A stretch of DNA of 64,000 nucleotides from positions 1 through 64,000 of the forward strand of contig CACMCA010000002.1 in assembly GCA_902612005.1 (NCBI GenBank). The letters run 5' to 3'. The position numbers and the translations under genes are program-made. The notes under the pieces were generated by a model. That model was not told the origin of the DNA and ran no database searches. It saw only the letters and a program-made list of their open reading frames with translations. The number at the start of each line of letters is the position of its first letter. The first letter of the stretch is position 1. Of this stretch, positions 8,175 through 16,547 are shown piece by piece. This DNA comes from an uncultured Prochlorococcus sp. (GTDB lineage Bacteria > Cyanobacteriota > Cyanobacteriia > PCC-6307 > Cyanobiaceae).

Positions 8175-9704
8175 TCATAAATTTATTTTCTTAAGAAGAG
8201 TTTTAAATTCTTTTTTACCAATAATTTTTTCAGCTGCGTAAGCCCCACTTGCTGAAACAGCAGGGATTCCAATACCTGGAAATGTACTTGCACCGCAAGT
8301 AAATAAATTTTTCACTGGAGTTTTGCAGCCTGGGAAAAGACCTTTTGCTGCAGATAATGCAGGGCCGTAACTACCGCAATAGGTATTGGTGAATTTTTTA
8401 TGAGTGATTGGGGTTCCTAGCATCTTTAAATCAATCCTTTCATCTATATCAGGGATGAATTTTCGCACTGCATTAAGGAATATTGAACATCTTTCTTCTT
8501 TCAAATTTCTATATTCTAGTTCCTTTGGATTTAGGTTTTCCCAAATTTCCCAAGGTTCATTTGCGGGAGTATATCCATGAAGAACATGCTTTCCTTCAGG
8601 GGCCATATTTTTATCTAAAACAGATGGTATTGAAAATACAGCTATATTTCTTTCTGCGGTTATACCTTTTTCCCACTCATCAACATGTATTGCATGTATT
8701 GGCAAATTTTCAAGACCATCAGCATCAAAACCTAGATGTATATGAAGGAAAGAATCACATTTATTAGGGTCCAAAACTTTTGTATTCCATTTTTTTGAAA
8801 TTTCATTTGGAATTAACTTTTTTAAATTCCAAACATCAGTATTCGTGACAACAGATTCACAACTATAACTAGAACCATTATTAAGCGTTATACCTGTGGC
8901 TAAATTATTATTGAAGTTAATTGTCTTTACTCTGGAAGAAAGAATTAATTCTCCTCCATTTTTTTTAAATCCATTAATTAAGGCTTTCACAATAGATTCA
9001 CTACCTCCTTTGGGGTATTCAAGATATGAATTTGGTTCAAACCATTCGTTAAATAAAGTAGCCATCGCAGCTGTATTTGTATCATTCATTGACATACCAC
9101 TTATCAAAAAGCTCAATAAATCAACCCAATTTCTGAGAAAAGGATCCTCTAGATGATTATTTACTAAATTCCCAAAACCTTTATTAATTTTTGATATTTG
9201 ATTGATATTAGGTAAAAATTTTGAGGTTAAATTTATTAGATCTAAGAAATTTATTGATTCCGGTGAAAATGAGAGTAAAGGTATTTCATTTATTATTTGG
9301 CTAAGAGGTTTTATTCCAGAAATAAATGATTCCCATTCTTTAACAGATTTCTCACCCCTTAAAGTTTTTATTGTTTGTTTAAAAGGTTCTTCACCCACAT
9401 CAAGATTAAAATTGCCTTCTGGGACAATTACTTTCCAACCTTTGTATTGAAATAGTTCAACTTCTTCATCAAGTAATTTAAGAATTTGCCCTAATGGATT
9501 AGTTGTGGGCCATTTACCTATTCCACTCCACAATGAAGGACCTGATTCGAAAGTGTAACCTTTTCTTTTGAAACTGTGAGCAACACCTCCCGGTTGATTA
9601 TGTGCTTCGCATATAAGAACTTTTTTACCAGACAAAGCAAGAATCGACCCACAACATAAACCTCCTATACCACTGCCTATAATTACAACATCAAACTTTT
9701 CCAT
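8175..9704 (-). CDS. FAD-dependent phytoene desaturase/carotenoid isomerase-family oxidoreductase
   Basis: 509 residues. The N-terminal dinucleotide-binding motif is VVIIGSGIGGLCCGSILAL followed by EAHNQPGGVAHSF; the C-terminal FAD signature is FTCGASTFPGIGIPAVSASG. This places it in the CrtI/CrtH/retinol-saturase group of amine-oxidase-like flavoproteins. The segment GPSLWSGIGKWPTTNPL differs from canonical CrtH, so carotene isomerase is possible but not certain. Likely substrate is a polyene (carotenoid or a prenyl derivative) at the thylakoid or cytoplasmic membrane. Confidence 0.85.
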   Translation of the reverse strand: MEKFDVVIIGSGIGGLCCGSILALSGKKVLICEAHNQPGGVAHSFKRKGYTFESGPSLWSGIGKWPTTNPLGQILKLLDEEVELFQYKGWKVIVPEGNFNLDVGEEPFKQTIKTLRGEKSVKEWESFISGIKPLSQIINEIPLLSFSPESINFLDLINLTSKFLPNINQISKINKGFGNLVNNHLEDPFLRNWVDLLSFLISGMSMNDTNTAAMATLFNEWFEPNSYLEYPKGGSESIVKALINGFKKNGGELILSSRVKTINFNNNLATGITLNNGSSYSCESVVTNTDVWNLKKLIPNEISKKWNTKVLDPNKCDSFLHIHLGFDADGLENLPIHAIHVDEWEKGITAERNIAVFSIPSVLDKNMAPEGKHVLHGYTPANEPWEIWENLNPKELEYRNLKEERCSIFLNAVRKFIPDIDERIDLKMLGTPITHKKFTNTYCGSYGPALSAAKGLFPGCKTPVKNLFTCGASTFPGIGIPAVSASGAYAAEKIIGKKEFKTLLKKINL

Positions 9705-9741
9705 TAAATATTTACTTTACTCTTTTCCAAAGTAAAAAAGT

Positions 9742-9852
9742 TTATACAAATGTATTAGTTGAAGTTGTAATGCTTAGTACAACAGCTAGGAAAAATATGT
9801 AAGGGACTACTTTTAGTGGAATGTATCCTTGGCTTTTAGAAATAAAATCCAT
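9742..9852 (-). CDS. single-helix micro-protein (36 aa)
   Basis: ATG at 9850-9852: MDFISKSQGYIPLKVVPYIF then FLAVVLSITTSTNTFV. One membrane helix at the C-terminal half. It lies just upstream of the flavoprotein gene on the same strand. Function unknown. Confidence 0.45.
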   Translation of the reverse strand: MDFISKSQGYIPLKVVPYIFFLAVVLSITTSTNTFV

Positions 9853-10023
9853 TGAATTAGTTACTTTTTGTAAATATAATAACGAGATCTTGTTCCTTAT
9901 GTGTGCCAAAAAATTATTTTTTTAGAAATATATTGAAACAAAGAAATCTTTTTGAGGTGATCTTTTTGGTTTGAACATTTTTTATCGAGTTATCTTAGTA
10001 TTTAATTCTTAAAAAAATTTATT

Positions 10024-10510
10024 ATGAAAGACTTACCTGATATCAAGAAAATAAAAATATTAGAAAAAAATTCTCAAAAAAGTGGTAGCGGAATACTATA
10101 TGAGGAACTGTTAGGAATATGGAAGTTTAAGTATGTATGGGGAAAGGAGTTAGATGAAATCAAAAATGTACCCAGTTCGATTCTCCAAGTATTGTCTGCA
10201 AGACTCGAATTAAAATGTAAAAATAAAGAGGATCAAATAAATTATGATATAAAAAATTCAATTAATTTTGGATTATTAAACATTACGTTTTTAGGCAGCG
10301 CAGAATTAAAAGGGCTTAGACCTTTATTGACTTTTTATTTTAAAGAATTGAAAATTAGTATTAGTAACTTTCCTATATTTAATAAGGAATTAAAAAAACC
10401 TGAAGATAAAAAAATGCCTTTTTTTTTCACTTGTAGGAATTAGTACTAAAGATAATTGGTTATGTGCTCGAGGCAGGGGTGGAGGGCTCGCAATATGGGT
10501 TAAGTCTTAA
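10024..10510 (+). pseudogene. fibrillin/PAP-like protein interrupted by a frameshift at a T9 run
   Basis: The first frame (139 aa, to 10443) ends in an odd tail (TCRN) just after a run of nine T at about 10419-10427. Dropping one T restores a continuous frame to 10510: ...PFFSLVGISTKDNWLCARG then RGGGLAIWVKS. The WLCARGRGGGLAIW end is what cyanobacterial plastid-lipid-associated (PAP/fibrillin-like) small proteins look like, and the body (SSILQVLSARLEL, LKGLRPLLTFYFKEL) fits them too. Either a real decay, slippage-tolerant expression, or a base-calling error in the homopolymer. Confidence 0.7.
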
Positions 10511-10511
10511 A

Positions 10512-10727
10512 TTAGTGGTATTCCCCTAGATGATCTATCTTCCTTACAGTAACTTTATCAACTTTTTGTCCATTAAATCTTAAGAGATCATCTCCTGAAA
10601 AGTCATATCCTAAGCGTTGACCTATTAGGGCTACATCACCTGCTGTAGAGGATCTCGTAACCTGCTTTTTTAAGTCTTCATCAGATTGCATTTTAATTAA
10701 AAATTTCCTTATTTCAGAAAAACTCAT
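10512..10727 (-). CDS. Nif11-like leader-peptide family protein (71 aa)
   Basis: SFSEIRKFLIKMQSDEDLKK plus AGDVALIGQRLGYDFSGDDLL match the Nif11/N11P domain, used as the leader of lanthipeptide and related RiPP precursors in marine picocyanobacteria. Here the domain runs nearly to the end; there is no Gly-Gly cleavage site and no Cys in the tail, and no modification enzyme is near. So it is more likely a stand-alone Nif11-domain protein than a prochlorosin precursor. Convergent with the frameshifted gene. Confidence 0.75.
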   Translation of the reverse strand: MSFSEIRKFLIKMQSDEDLKKQVTRSSTAGDVALIGQRLGYDFSGDDLLRFNGQKVDKVTVRKIDHLGEYH

Positions 10728-10814
10728 TACTAGAATTTGATAGATGTTAAAAAATTTATAAAAATCTTTTTCTTAGAAAGAACAAGATAAATAGATAAAC
10801 ATTATACTATTACT

Positions 10815-11132
10815 ATGACTTACTTATTCCTTTATGTAGTTGGCATAATTTTAGTATGGTGGATATATCGTGTTGGTTGGCTTGAGGCACTTAAAACAGT
10901 AGTTAAAGTTATAGTTCCTTCTGCGCTTATTATCTTATTTAACATTAAAGCTGGTAGATTACTTTTTAAAAGTCCTGTAGTCGGTTTATTAAGCGCTTTG
11001 CCTACCTCTATCTTTATTTTTAGAGGATCATCGCCTTTAGTTAGTTATATAAACAACTGGTTAGAAAATAAAATAAATAAGTATGATGATTCGGAAGTTA
11101 TAGATACTGATTCTGTGCCTTTAGATGATTAA
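10815..11132 (+). CDS. small membrane protein (105 aa)
   Basis: About three hydrophobic spans: YLFLYVVGIILVWWIYRVGW (1-24), VVKVIVPSALIILFNI (28-45) and VVGLLSALPTSIFIF (54-72), then an acidic tail (YDDSEVIDTDSVPLDD). No known family recognised. Convergent with the gene at 11139. Confidence 0.6.
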   Translation: MTYLFLYVVGIILVWWIYRVGWLEALKTVVKVIVPSALIILFNIKAGRLLFKSPVVGLLSALPTSIFIFRGSSPLVSYINNWLENKINKYDDSEVIDTDSVPLDD

Positions 11133-11138
11133 TTTAAT

Positions 11139-11531
11139 TCAATCAAAGCCAAGAAATAATTCTTTGTGTACAACAAGAACATCAAATAAAGTTGTCCCAT
11201 GAATAGGACTTAATGGGATTTTGTCTATATTCAATGCTTCTGCGCAAATTAAATGAGCATCCCATTTTGTATCGTGATCACTAATTTCAATTGACCACTC
11301 AATTACTTTTTTGAAATGATCTGGCATCTCTGAACCAATTTTTCTGCAAATTTGACATAGAACTGACAAAAGAGGAGGCTTTGATGGCCTTTTTAAATCT
11401 TTAATAAGACTAGGCTGTGTAAAAACACTTGTATAGCGGATGTAGTCTATCAATTCATATTCTTCTTTAGTAAGAGCTGCTTTATCTAATGCTCTTTCAA
11501 ATTCGTCTATAGGGGTTATGGGCCTCTCCAA
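11139..11531 (-). CDS. conserved hypothetical protein (130 aa)
   Basis: Soluble, helical protein. Two Cys lie in LLSVLCQICRKIG and the C-terminal part contains SPIHGTTLFDVLVVHKELFLG. No catalytic motif that I recognise. It sits 4 bases downstream of tatA on the same strand and is probably co-transcribed with it, so a link to protein export is possible but only by neighbourhood. Confidence 0.65.
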   Translation of the reverse strand: MERPITPIDEFERALDKAALTKEEYELIDYIRYTSVFTQPSLIKDLKRPSKPPLLSVLCQICRKIGSEMPDHFKKVIEWSIEISDHDTKWDAHLICAEALNIDKIPLSPIHGTTLFDVLVVHKELFLGFD

Positions 11532-11535
11532 GATA

Positions 11536-11826
11536 TTAGTTGTTGCTGTTGTCTTTATTTGAAAAATTCTTGTTATCTGAATCTATTTTTTCCTGATTAA
11601 TTTCATTTGTTTGATTGCTTTCTATAAATTTAGGAGATTCACCTTTATCTTCTTCGTTCATAACTTGATCGATTTCATTTTGAAATTCATTCGACGCTTT
11701 TTTAAGACTTTTCAAGGTTTTGCCAAGTTGTTTTCCTAATTCTGGAAGTTTTTTGGGACCAAAAATTAAAAGAGCTAAGATAACTATTACAGTGACTTCA
11801 GGCAAACCTACACCAAAAATATTCAT
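11536..11826 (-). CDS. tatA: Tat (twin-arginine) translocase subunit TatA/E
   Basis: Pore-forming subunit of the twin-arginine export system at thylakoid and plasma membranes. Short N-terminal helix (MNIFGVGLPEVTVIVILALLIFG is the span), then the invariant FGPKKLPELGKQLGK hinge and amphipathic helix, then an acidic, Asn-rich tail. 96 residues is normal. Followed within 4 bases by the 130-aa gene. Confidence 0.95.
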   Translation of the reverse strand: MNIFGVGLPEVTVIVILALLIFGPKKLPELGKQLGKTLKSLKKASNEFQNEIDQVMNEEDKGESPKFIESNQTNEINQEKIDSDNKNFSNKDNSNN

Positions 11827-11916
11827 AGCTGATGACTATTAAAATAATTAGGAAATCTATTATTAAATATAGTCAAATCATGTAAAAATTTCATTCTTAA
11901 AATAGCTTTATTAATA

Positions 11917-12054
11917 TTAAAAAATTTTGAAAAATATTATTGTCATTAATACTCCTTTAAAGAAAACTAACCAAAGTAATTGATAATCACTCAATTTGAA
12001 TTTTTTTTGGTACCAATTTATGAGAGTTTTATGTTTATCTATTAATTTTCTCAT
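11917..12054 (-). CDS. hypothetical 45-aa protein with C-terminal helix
   Basis: ATG at 12052-12054. Basic start (MRKLIDKHKTLINWYQKKFKL) then a membrane-like helix (YQLLWLVFFKGVLMTIIFFKIF). The alternation of basic head and helix is typical of Prochlorococcus micro-proteins. It fills most of the gap between tatA and 12234; the rest of that gap shows nothing. Confidence 0.5.
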   Translation of the reverse strand: MRKLIDKHKTLINWYQKKFKLSDYQLLWLVFFKGVLMTIIFFKIF

Positions 12055-12233
12055 TTTCACCGAGATTATTTACTATTAACTCTTATTTTATCTTAATTTC
12101 TTTTATTATTATTTTAAATAAATCCTAGACTCAAATCAAATTAGATTACCCTATTAAATTTTTATCTTTTTCTAAATTAATTTTTTTCTAAATTATTGAA
12201 ACTATTCGCTAAAAAACAAACATCTTAAAAAAA

Positions 12234-12473
12234 ATGAAGTACTTATTCGTTGTTTTTTACCTATTTTTTCTAATTTATCCAGCTGAAGCTGTCACTACAA
12301 AAATGTTTAAAGTATTAGATACGTGTGCAAGATATCGACTTGGTGAGATTAATGCTGATGAGGCTATAGAAAAACTAAAATTAAAATCTACGAACTCTTC
12401 CACCAATCAGCCTAAGGACCTAGTAAAAAAATATTGCTCAGTATTTACTCCAAATGAAAAAATTGAATTTTAG
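12234..12473 (+). CDS. exported hypothetical protein (79 aa)
   Basis: Signal peptide (MKYLFVVFYLFFLIYPAEA, cleavage after AEA) followed by a ~60-residue mature part with two Cys (LDTCARYRLGEI, LVKKYCSVF). The mature part resembles, by eye, the small Cys-pair domains of the genes at 29478 and 39845 (Cys, then a helical IDRDTL/INADEA element, then Cys). Likely a periplasmic small protein with one disulfide; function unknown. Confidence 0.65.
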   Translation: MKYLFVVFYLFFLIYPAEAVTTKMFKVLDTCARYRLGEINADEAIEKLKLKSTNSSTNQPKDLVKKYCSVFTPNEKIEF

Positions 12474-12489
12474 TCTTAGTAATACATTT

Positions 12490-12624
12490 TTAATTATTCA
12501 TTTTTGAATAATCTTTAGCATTATTACGTATTTCTTGAACTTTTTTGAAATTAGTTATTTTTAAGTTAAAAATAACTCCCAAAAAAAGAATAAGAAATAA
12601 AAAAATATAAATTATTAATTCCAT
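12490..12624 (-). CDS. single-helix micro-protein (44 aa)
   Basis: ATG at 12622-12624. N-terminal membrane helix (ELIIYIFLFLILFLGVIF) then a basic soluble tail (KKVQEIRNNAKDYSKMNN). The layout suggests a membrane-anchored helix facing the cytoplasm. Function unknown. Confidence 0.45.
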   Translation of the reverse strand: MELIIYIFLFLILFLGVIFNLKITNFKKVQEIRNNAKDYSKMNN

Positions 12625-12773
12625 AATATTGAATTAATAGTTTCACCCTAGTTTATTTCAATAATTTTTTAGTATCTTTTAAAACAAAAAAACTGACTTT
12701 AATATCAGTTATCTATTTTAAGGCCACAAAAAAAACATATTAACCTCTAATATGAAGTTTTATAAGAATTGTT

Positions 12774-13223
12774 TTGCAGATTGGAGATAAAATTCCAGAA
12801 TTTTCTTTACTGGATCAAAATGGAGTTAAAAGATCAAATAAGGGATTAAAAAATCCTCTTGTTTTGTTTTTTTATCCAAAAGATGATACGCCGGGTTGCA
12901 CTGTAGAAGTTTGCGGATTTAGAGATAAATATGACTTATTTAAAGTATTAGGTGCGCAAGTTTGGGGAGTAAGTAATGGAAGTACCTCAAGTCATTTGGC
13001 ATTTGCTAATAAAAATAAATTACAATACCCACTACTTTGCGATAAGAATGACTCTCTTAGGAAAACCTTTAAAGTTCCTAAAGTATTAGGTTTTATGGAT
13101 GGTAGGGTAACTTACGTTATTGATCGCAGAGGGACAGTAAGGCATATTTTTAGAGATTTATTGAATGGTCCTGAACACATTAAAGAGGCTATTAGAGTAC
13201 TTAAGGAAATTCAAAATCAATAA
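12774..13223 (+). CDS. prxQ: peroxiredoxin, PrxQ/Bcp type
   Basis: Thiol peroxidase reducing H2O2 and organic peroxides with thioredoxin. 149 residues, start TTG (LQIGDKIPEFSLLDQNG). The peroxidatic Cys lies in FYPKDDTPGCTVEVCGFRD; the resolving Cys five residues on (TPGCTVEVC) is the PrxQ pattern. WGVSNGS and RRGTVRHIF are conserved later. No ATG alternative keeps the N-terminal strand. Confidence 0.92.
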   Translation: MQIGDKIPEFSLLDQNGVKRSNKGLKNPLVLFFYPKDDTPGCTVEVCGFRDKYDLFKVLGAQVWGVSNGSTSSHLAFANKNKLQYPLLCDKNDSLRKTFKVPKVLGFMDGRVTYVIDRRGTVRHIFRDLLNGPEHIKEAIRVLKEIQNQ

Positions 13224-13289
13224 ATTATTATTCAAAGAATTTTAGATTAATAAGTTTTGTTTTATTATAGTTTCAGCTTTTTTTAATGT

Positions 13290-13563
13290 ATGAAGAAAAT
13301 GGGAATGCAGGCTGTTGATCTTGCTATTCAAAATGGAGTGGATCTTGACGGTACTCCAATTCCTCAAAAAAATGCTAGATCTATACAATAGAATTATGAA
13401 TGAGGAGAATAAAAGACAAAGGAGTGGTGTTAAAAAATCAATGAGAAATAGATGTGTCAAAACAGGTTCTAAGCATTTTGATAAAGAAACATTGAATCAA
13501 TTATTAATAGAATCGGGATGGGAAGGTCTCAAAGAAAAGGAAATTTTATTTTTTTATAACTAA
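13290..13563 (+). pseudogene. conserved small protein interrupted by a frameshift at an A7 run
   Basis: ATG at 13290 opens MKKMGMQAVDLAIQNGVDL then DGTPIPQ, but the frame shifts at seven A (13366-13372) and stops at TAG 13389-13391. With six A the frame continues as KMLDLYNRIMNEENKRQRSG and on to 13563 (ESGWEGLKEKEILFFYN). Both halves look protein-like and join cleanly. The downstream part alone is an intact 82-codon frame, but its first ~20 residues would be wrong. Function unknown. Confidence 0.6.
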
Positions 13564-13665
13564 AAAATATTTTTTTAATTTTCTTAGAAATTATGTATGG
13601 TTATTTTTTATCTAAATTAAGAAACTGAAAACTAACTAAATATTTTTTTAATTTAATTTTTTGAA

Positions 13666-14010
13666 TTATTTAAACCATCCTTTTTTGTTGGAGGAAATTA
13701 TTTTCTCTTTTTCAGCTTTTGCTTTATTACTTGCTTTTTTGTAAGCGAAGTTAGCTTCTGTAACCGTAACAATTGATATAAAAAAAAGACCAGAAATTCC
13801 AATTATTTGTTCACTTTGAGAAGGTTCTGAATTTCCTTGTAAAAAAAAACCTAAAGCGAACCATGCAGTACTAGCAGTGATGGTAAAAAAATAGGGTTTC
13901 CATCTTCTTTGATATAAGTAACCCGATCCTAAACCAGGAAGAAAATTTAAAAAAGATGCTACCCACCCTTTTGAAGATGCAAGTATTTCGTCTCTTGAGG
14001 GATAAGACAT
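13666..14010 (-). CDS. small membrane protein (114 aa)
   Basis: Two or three spans: WVASFLNFLPGLGSGYLY, YFFTITASTAWFALGFFLQ and IIGISGLFFISIVTVTEANF, then a basic tail (KKASNKAKAEKEKI). The LPGLGSGYLYQRRW loop resembles TM2-like small membrane proteins. Function unknown; probably in an operon with the micro-protein at 14016. Confidence 0.65.
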   Translation of the reverse strand: MSYPSRDEILASSKGWVASFLNFLPGLGSGYLYQRRWKPYFFTITASTAWFALGFFLQGNSEPSQSEQIIGISGLFFISIVTVTEANFAYKKASNKAKAEKEKIISSNKKGWFK

Positions 14011-14015
14011 TTATG

Positions 14016-14120
14016 TTAAGTATTTATTAAATGTGAATTTATATAAGCAAAAGATATCGCTGCACAAATTACCCAACTAAACGGTAAAAACATTCTTATT
14101 TTTTCTTTATTGTTGTTCAT
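14016..14120 (-). CDS. single-helix micro-protein (34 aa)
   Basis: ATG at 14118-14120; MNNNKEKIRMFLPFSWVICA then AISFAYINSHLINT. Basic head, one membrane helix. Lies 5 bases upstream of the 114-aa membrane protein gene on the same strand, so possibly co-translated with it. Confidence 0.5.
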   Translation of the reverse strand: MNNNKEKIRMFLPFSWVICAAISFAYINSHLINT

Positions 14121-14182
14121 TTTTTAATTATGGAAAATATTTTTAAAATCTGTGGATTAATGGATATCTTAAAAGTAGAAGA

Positions 14183-14211
14183 ATTAAAAAAGACGGTTTC
14201 TAACCGTCTTT
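14183..14211 (-). terminator. rho-independent terminator downstream of the 14239 gene
   Basis: A 10-bp perfect stem AAAGACGGTT / AACCGTCTTT around a 3-base loop; read on the minus strand it is followed by a T-rich tract. It closes the gene that ends at 14239. Confidence 0.8.
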
Positions 14212-14238
14212 GAAAAAAGTAATTTCTCTAAAAATAAA

Positions 14239-14589
14239 TTAAGTATCTTTTGAGGCTGAGAGTACTTTAAGTTCTTTTTTTACTTCTTTTTCTCTCTCTT
14301 CAAGATGTTTTAGTTGAGCTTTAAAAGCATCTTCAAGTCTTACTTTTTGTGTTGTAATTTCATCAAGCTCTTCTTGATGTTGGTTTTTCTTTAACTCCTT
14401 CATTTCACTATCGGAAATAACATATACAGGACGATATGAAGGAGTTTCAAAAAGAAGATCAAACATTGAATACATAAGTGACCTTTGAATTAGTACAAAT
14501 TCAATATCTGATAATTCTTTGGAATATGAAAGGATAAATACCGAAGATATTGATACGGCAAATACACCGAATTTCGGTTTACCTAACAT
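14239..14589 (-). CDS. membrane-anchored coiled-coil protein (116 aa)
   Basis: Hydrophobic N-terminus (FGVFAVSISSVFILSYS), a middle section (LMYSMFDLLFETPSYRPVYV) and a long charged C-terminal helix (residues 62-112, rich in E, K, Q) likely to be a coiled coil. Followed by a strong terminator. Family not recognised; role may be structural or tethering. Confidence 0.6.
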   Translation of the reverse strand: MLGKPKFGVFAVSISSVFILSYSKELSDIEFVLIQRSLMYSMFDLLFETPSYRPVYVISDSEMKELKKNQHQEELDEITTQKVRLEDAFKAQLKHLEEREKEVKKELKVLSASKDT

Positions 14590-14678
14590 AACCGCCCAGT
14601 ATTTACCGATCGAATTTTAAGGTATGTTTTAAAGTATTAAGGAGATGAATCTAAAATTTTAAATCAAAAAGAACAAAA

Positions 14679-15116
14679 ATGGATTTAAAAATTACTAAAA
14701 CATTAGTAATCCCATCCAACGAAATTAAGTGGCGATTTTCCAGATCCTCTGGTCCTGGAGGGCAAAATGTAAATAAAATTGAAAGCAGAGTAGAGATTAT
14801 TTTTGATTTAGAAGATTCCAAAGTATTAAATGATTATCAGAAAGAAATTCTTAAGATAAACTTGAAAAACAAATTAGTAAATAATAGCTTAAGTTTAGCG
14901 GTTCAAGAACACAGAAATCAACTATTAAATAGGCAGCTAGCTTTAATAAAATTTAGTTCAATCATAAAAAATGCTTTAAAAAAACCATTTAAATCAAGAA
15001 AATCTACACAACCTACTAAAGCATCACAAAAGAAAAGAGTTGAGGTTAAGAAAAAACGTGCCGAATTAAAAAAAAGTAGACAAAAAGAAAAAACATATCA
15101 AATAGAAATAAACTAA
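14679..15116 (+). CDS. arfB: alternative ribosome-rescue factor ArfB (YaeJ/ICT1 type)
   Basis: Codon-independent peptidyl-tRNA hydrolase on stalled ribosomes. 145 residues with the class I release-factor catalytic motif RSSGPGGQNVNK near residue 28, a single RF3-like domain without codon-recognition domain, and a long basic C-terminal tail (KSRKSTQPTKASQKKRVEVK) that in ArfB inserts into the empty mRNA channel. Confidence 0.92.
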   Translation: MDLKITKTLVIPSNEIKWRFSRSSGPGGQNVNKIESRVEIIFDLEDSKVLNDYQKEILKINLKNKLVNNSLSLAVQEHRNQLLNRQLALIKFSSIIKNALKKPFKSRKSTQPTKASQKKRVEVKKKRAELKKSRQKEKTYQIEIN

Positions 15117-15179
15117 ATAAATATTTTCCTCGCAGATTGCAATCAAAGCATGTGATAAATTTAATTTTATTTTGGCTTA

Positions 15180-15428
15180 TTGAATTCAACTAATGATTTC
15201 TGGTTAATTGACTCCAATTTTGTAGGGGTGATGTGTTTCTACAAAGATAGAGATTATTCTGATAAATATAATGATTATATCTTTATTGAAGAGGGAATTA
15301 TTATGGGAATTTATGGAGAAAATCCTCCATTAATGAAAACTAGAAAAAAAATTGTTATTGAAGAAGCAAGATTATTATGGCAAAAATTGTTAAGTGAAGG
15401 TTGGCAAAAAACTAATAAAGAATGGTGA
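15180..15428 (+). CDS. DUF1651-type small protein (82 aa)
   Basis: TTG start. NDFWLIDSNFVGVMCFYKDR, EARLLWQKLLSEGWQKT: the W-L-I-D start and the A-x-x-L-W-x-x-L-x-x-x-G-W end are the signature of DUF1651, a family expanded in Prochlorococcus. Soluble, function unknown. Confidence 0.75.
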   Translation: MNSTNDFWLIDSNFVGVMCFYKDRDYSDKYNDYIFIEEGIIMGIYGENPPLMKTRKKIVIEEARLLWQKLLSEGWQKTNKEW

Positions 15429-15475
15429 GGAAATTCAAAAATAAATTTTTTTAATTTCAGAAAATAAATGAACCT

Positions 15476-15622
15476 TTAGGATATAGCCTGGAAATTTTTT
15501 TTTTGTTGTAAAAATTTCTTTTTTTTGATGTTGTTTTCATATCTTCTCAACATCATTAGATAGTTTGTAACTCCAAAAATTATTAAAAACACAATAAATC
15601 TTATTCCTGCCTCAAAGTTCAT
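15476..15622 (-). CDS. small membrane protein (48 aa)
   Basis: I take the ATG at 15620-15622 (MNFEAGIRFIVFLIIFGVTNYLMM); a longer frame upstream (to 15664) looks unlike coding sequence. One span, then a very basic tail (RRYENNIKKKKFLQQKKN). Function unknown. Confidence 0.5.
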   Translation of the reverse strand: MNFEAGIRFIVFLIIFGVTNYLMMLRRYENNIKKKKFLQQKKNFQAIS

Positions 15623-15712
15623 ATGAGTATTAAGCTTTATTTTAATCTGACAATTACTAATCAAAAATCAATCGGTATTTATATCTAATTAATATGTCTA
15701 GTAAAAATCTTT

Positions 15713-16546
15713 TTAGTTTTTAATGTAAAAAAAAATACATAAAAAAATTAATATTAAAATTGCACTAAGGCTTCCGATTGGGTTAGGGATATTTTGTGCA
15801 AAAGGCCCTGCTAAAAAAGAAGGTGTATTTTCTTTGAATTCTATTAATCCGTTATTTAATAAAAACCAAATACCAACAAGTCCTCCATGAATTCCTATGC
15901 AATTCCATAAAGAACCTTTATCTCTAATTTTTACTAATGATAGAAATATCCCAAGCAAAATAAATCCCAAACGTAATCCTACTATGTTCCAAAAGATCTC
16001 ATTTGATAAATTATGAACAAAGCTAAAAATTATAGCTTGTAAAGCTATTGATATTTTTGTACCATATTCAAATTTTAATTCTTCTAGTAACCAGCCTCTA
16101 AAAATTATTTCCTCTGCGAATCCAACACCGAATCCCAGTAAAATAGAATTTATCAATATTATTGGCGATAATTGACCTATCCAAGAAATATAATTTTTTT
16201 GCAATAGTGGTATCAGAATTAGAATTATTAAAACTAAAGCAAATAAAATACCTTGAGAAAAATTGAAAAAGTTTTTTAAGAATTTGTCTTTTGTTATCCC
16301 AAGAAGTATCCAAGTACTTGATTTGTTTCGTTTGATATAAAACCAAAATGGGAGTAAAAAGATAAAAAGTAAGAAAGTAATAATAGTACCAATTAAGGAT
16401 AAATTTTCTTTTTCAAAATTAAACAATAAAAGTGGCTGAGATAAAGCCCAGCCAATGCCATAAAGAATGGGAATAAAAAATATAGTGGATAAAAATCTTG
16501 GTCTTAAAAGAAAAAAACTTCTAATAAGTATCATTACATTTTTCAT
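15713..16546 (-). CDS. CPBP-family intramembrane glutamic protease (CAAX/Abi type)
   Basis: 277 residues, about eight spans. The catalytic EExxxR is in GFAEEIIFRGWLLEEL; the second motif is SFVHNL and the third GIHGGLVGIWFL. These membrane proteases (Rce1-like) cleave prenylated or bacteriocin-related substrates; the physiological substrate in cyanobacteria is unknown. The upstream gene at 16548 ends one base before this start, so the pair is co-transcribed. Confidence 0.87.
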   Translation of the reverse strand: MKNVMILIRSFFLLRPRFLSTIFFIPILYGIGWALSQPLLLFNFEKENLSLIGTIITFLLFIFLLPFWFYIKRNKSSTWILLGITKDKFLKNFFNFSQGILFALVLIILILIPLLQKNYISWIGQLSPIILINSILLGFGVGFAEEIIFRGWLLEELKFEYGTKISIALQAIIFSFVHNLSNEIFWNIVGLRLGFILLGIFLSLVKIRDKGSLWNCIGIHGGLVGIWFLLNNGLIEFKENTPSFLAGPFAQNIPNPIGSLSAILILIFLCIFFYIKN

Positions 16547-16547
16547 T

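Noticed and set aside
8483-9450. Three plus-strand frames inside the flavoprotein gene
   Set aside because: Shadows of the 509-aa minus-strand gene, which has full family motifs.
10512-10727. Prochlorosin (lanthipeptide) precursor
   Set aside because: No Gly-Gly cleavage site, no Cys in the C-terminal part and no LanM-like gene in the window.
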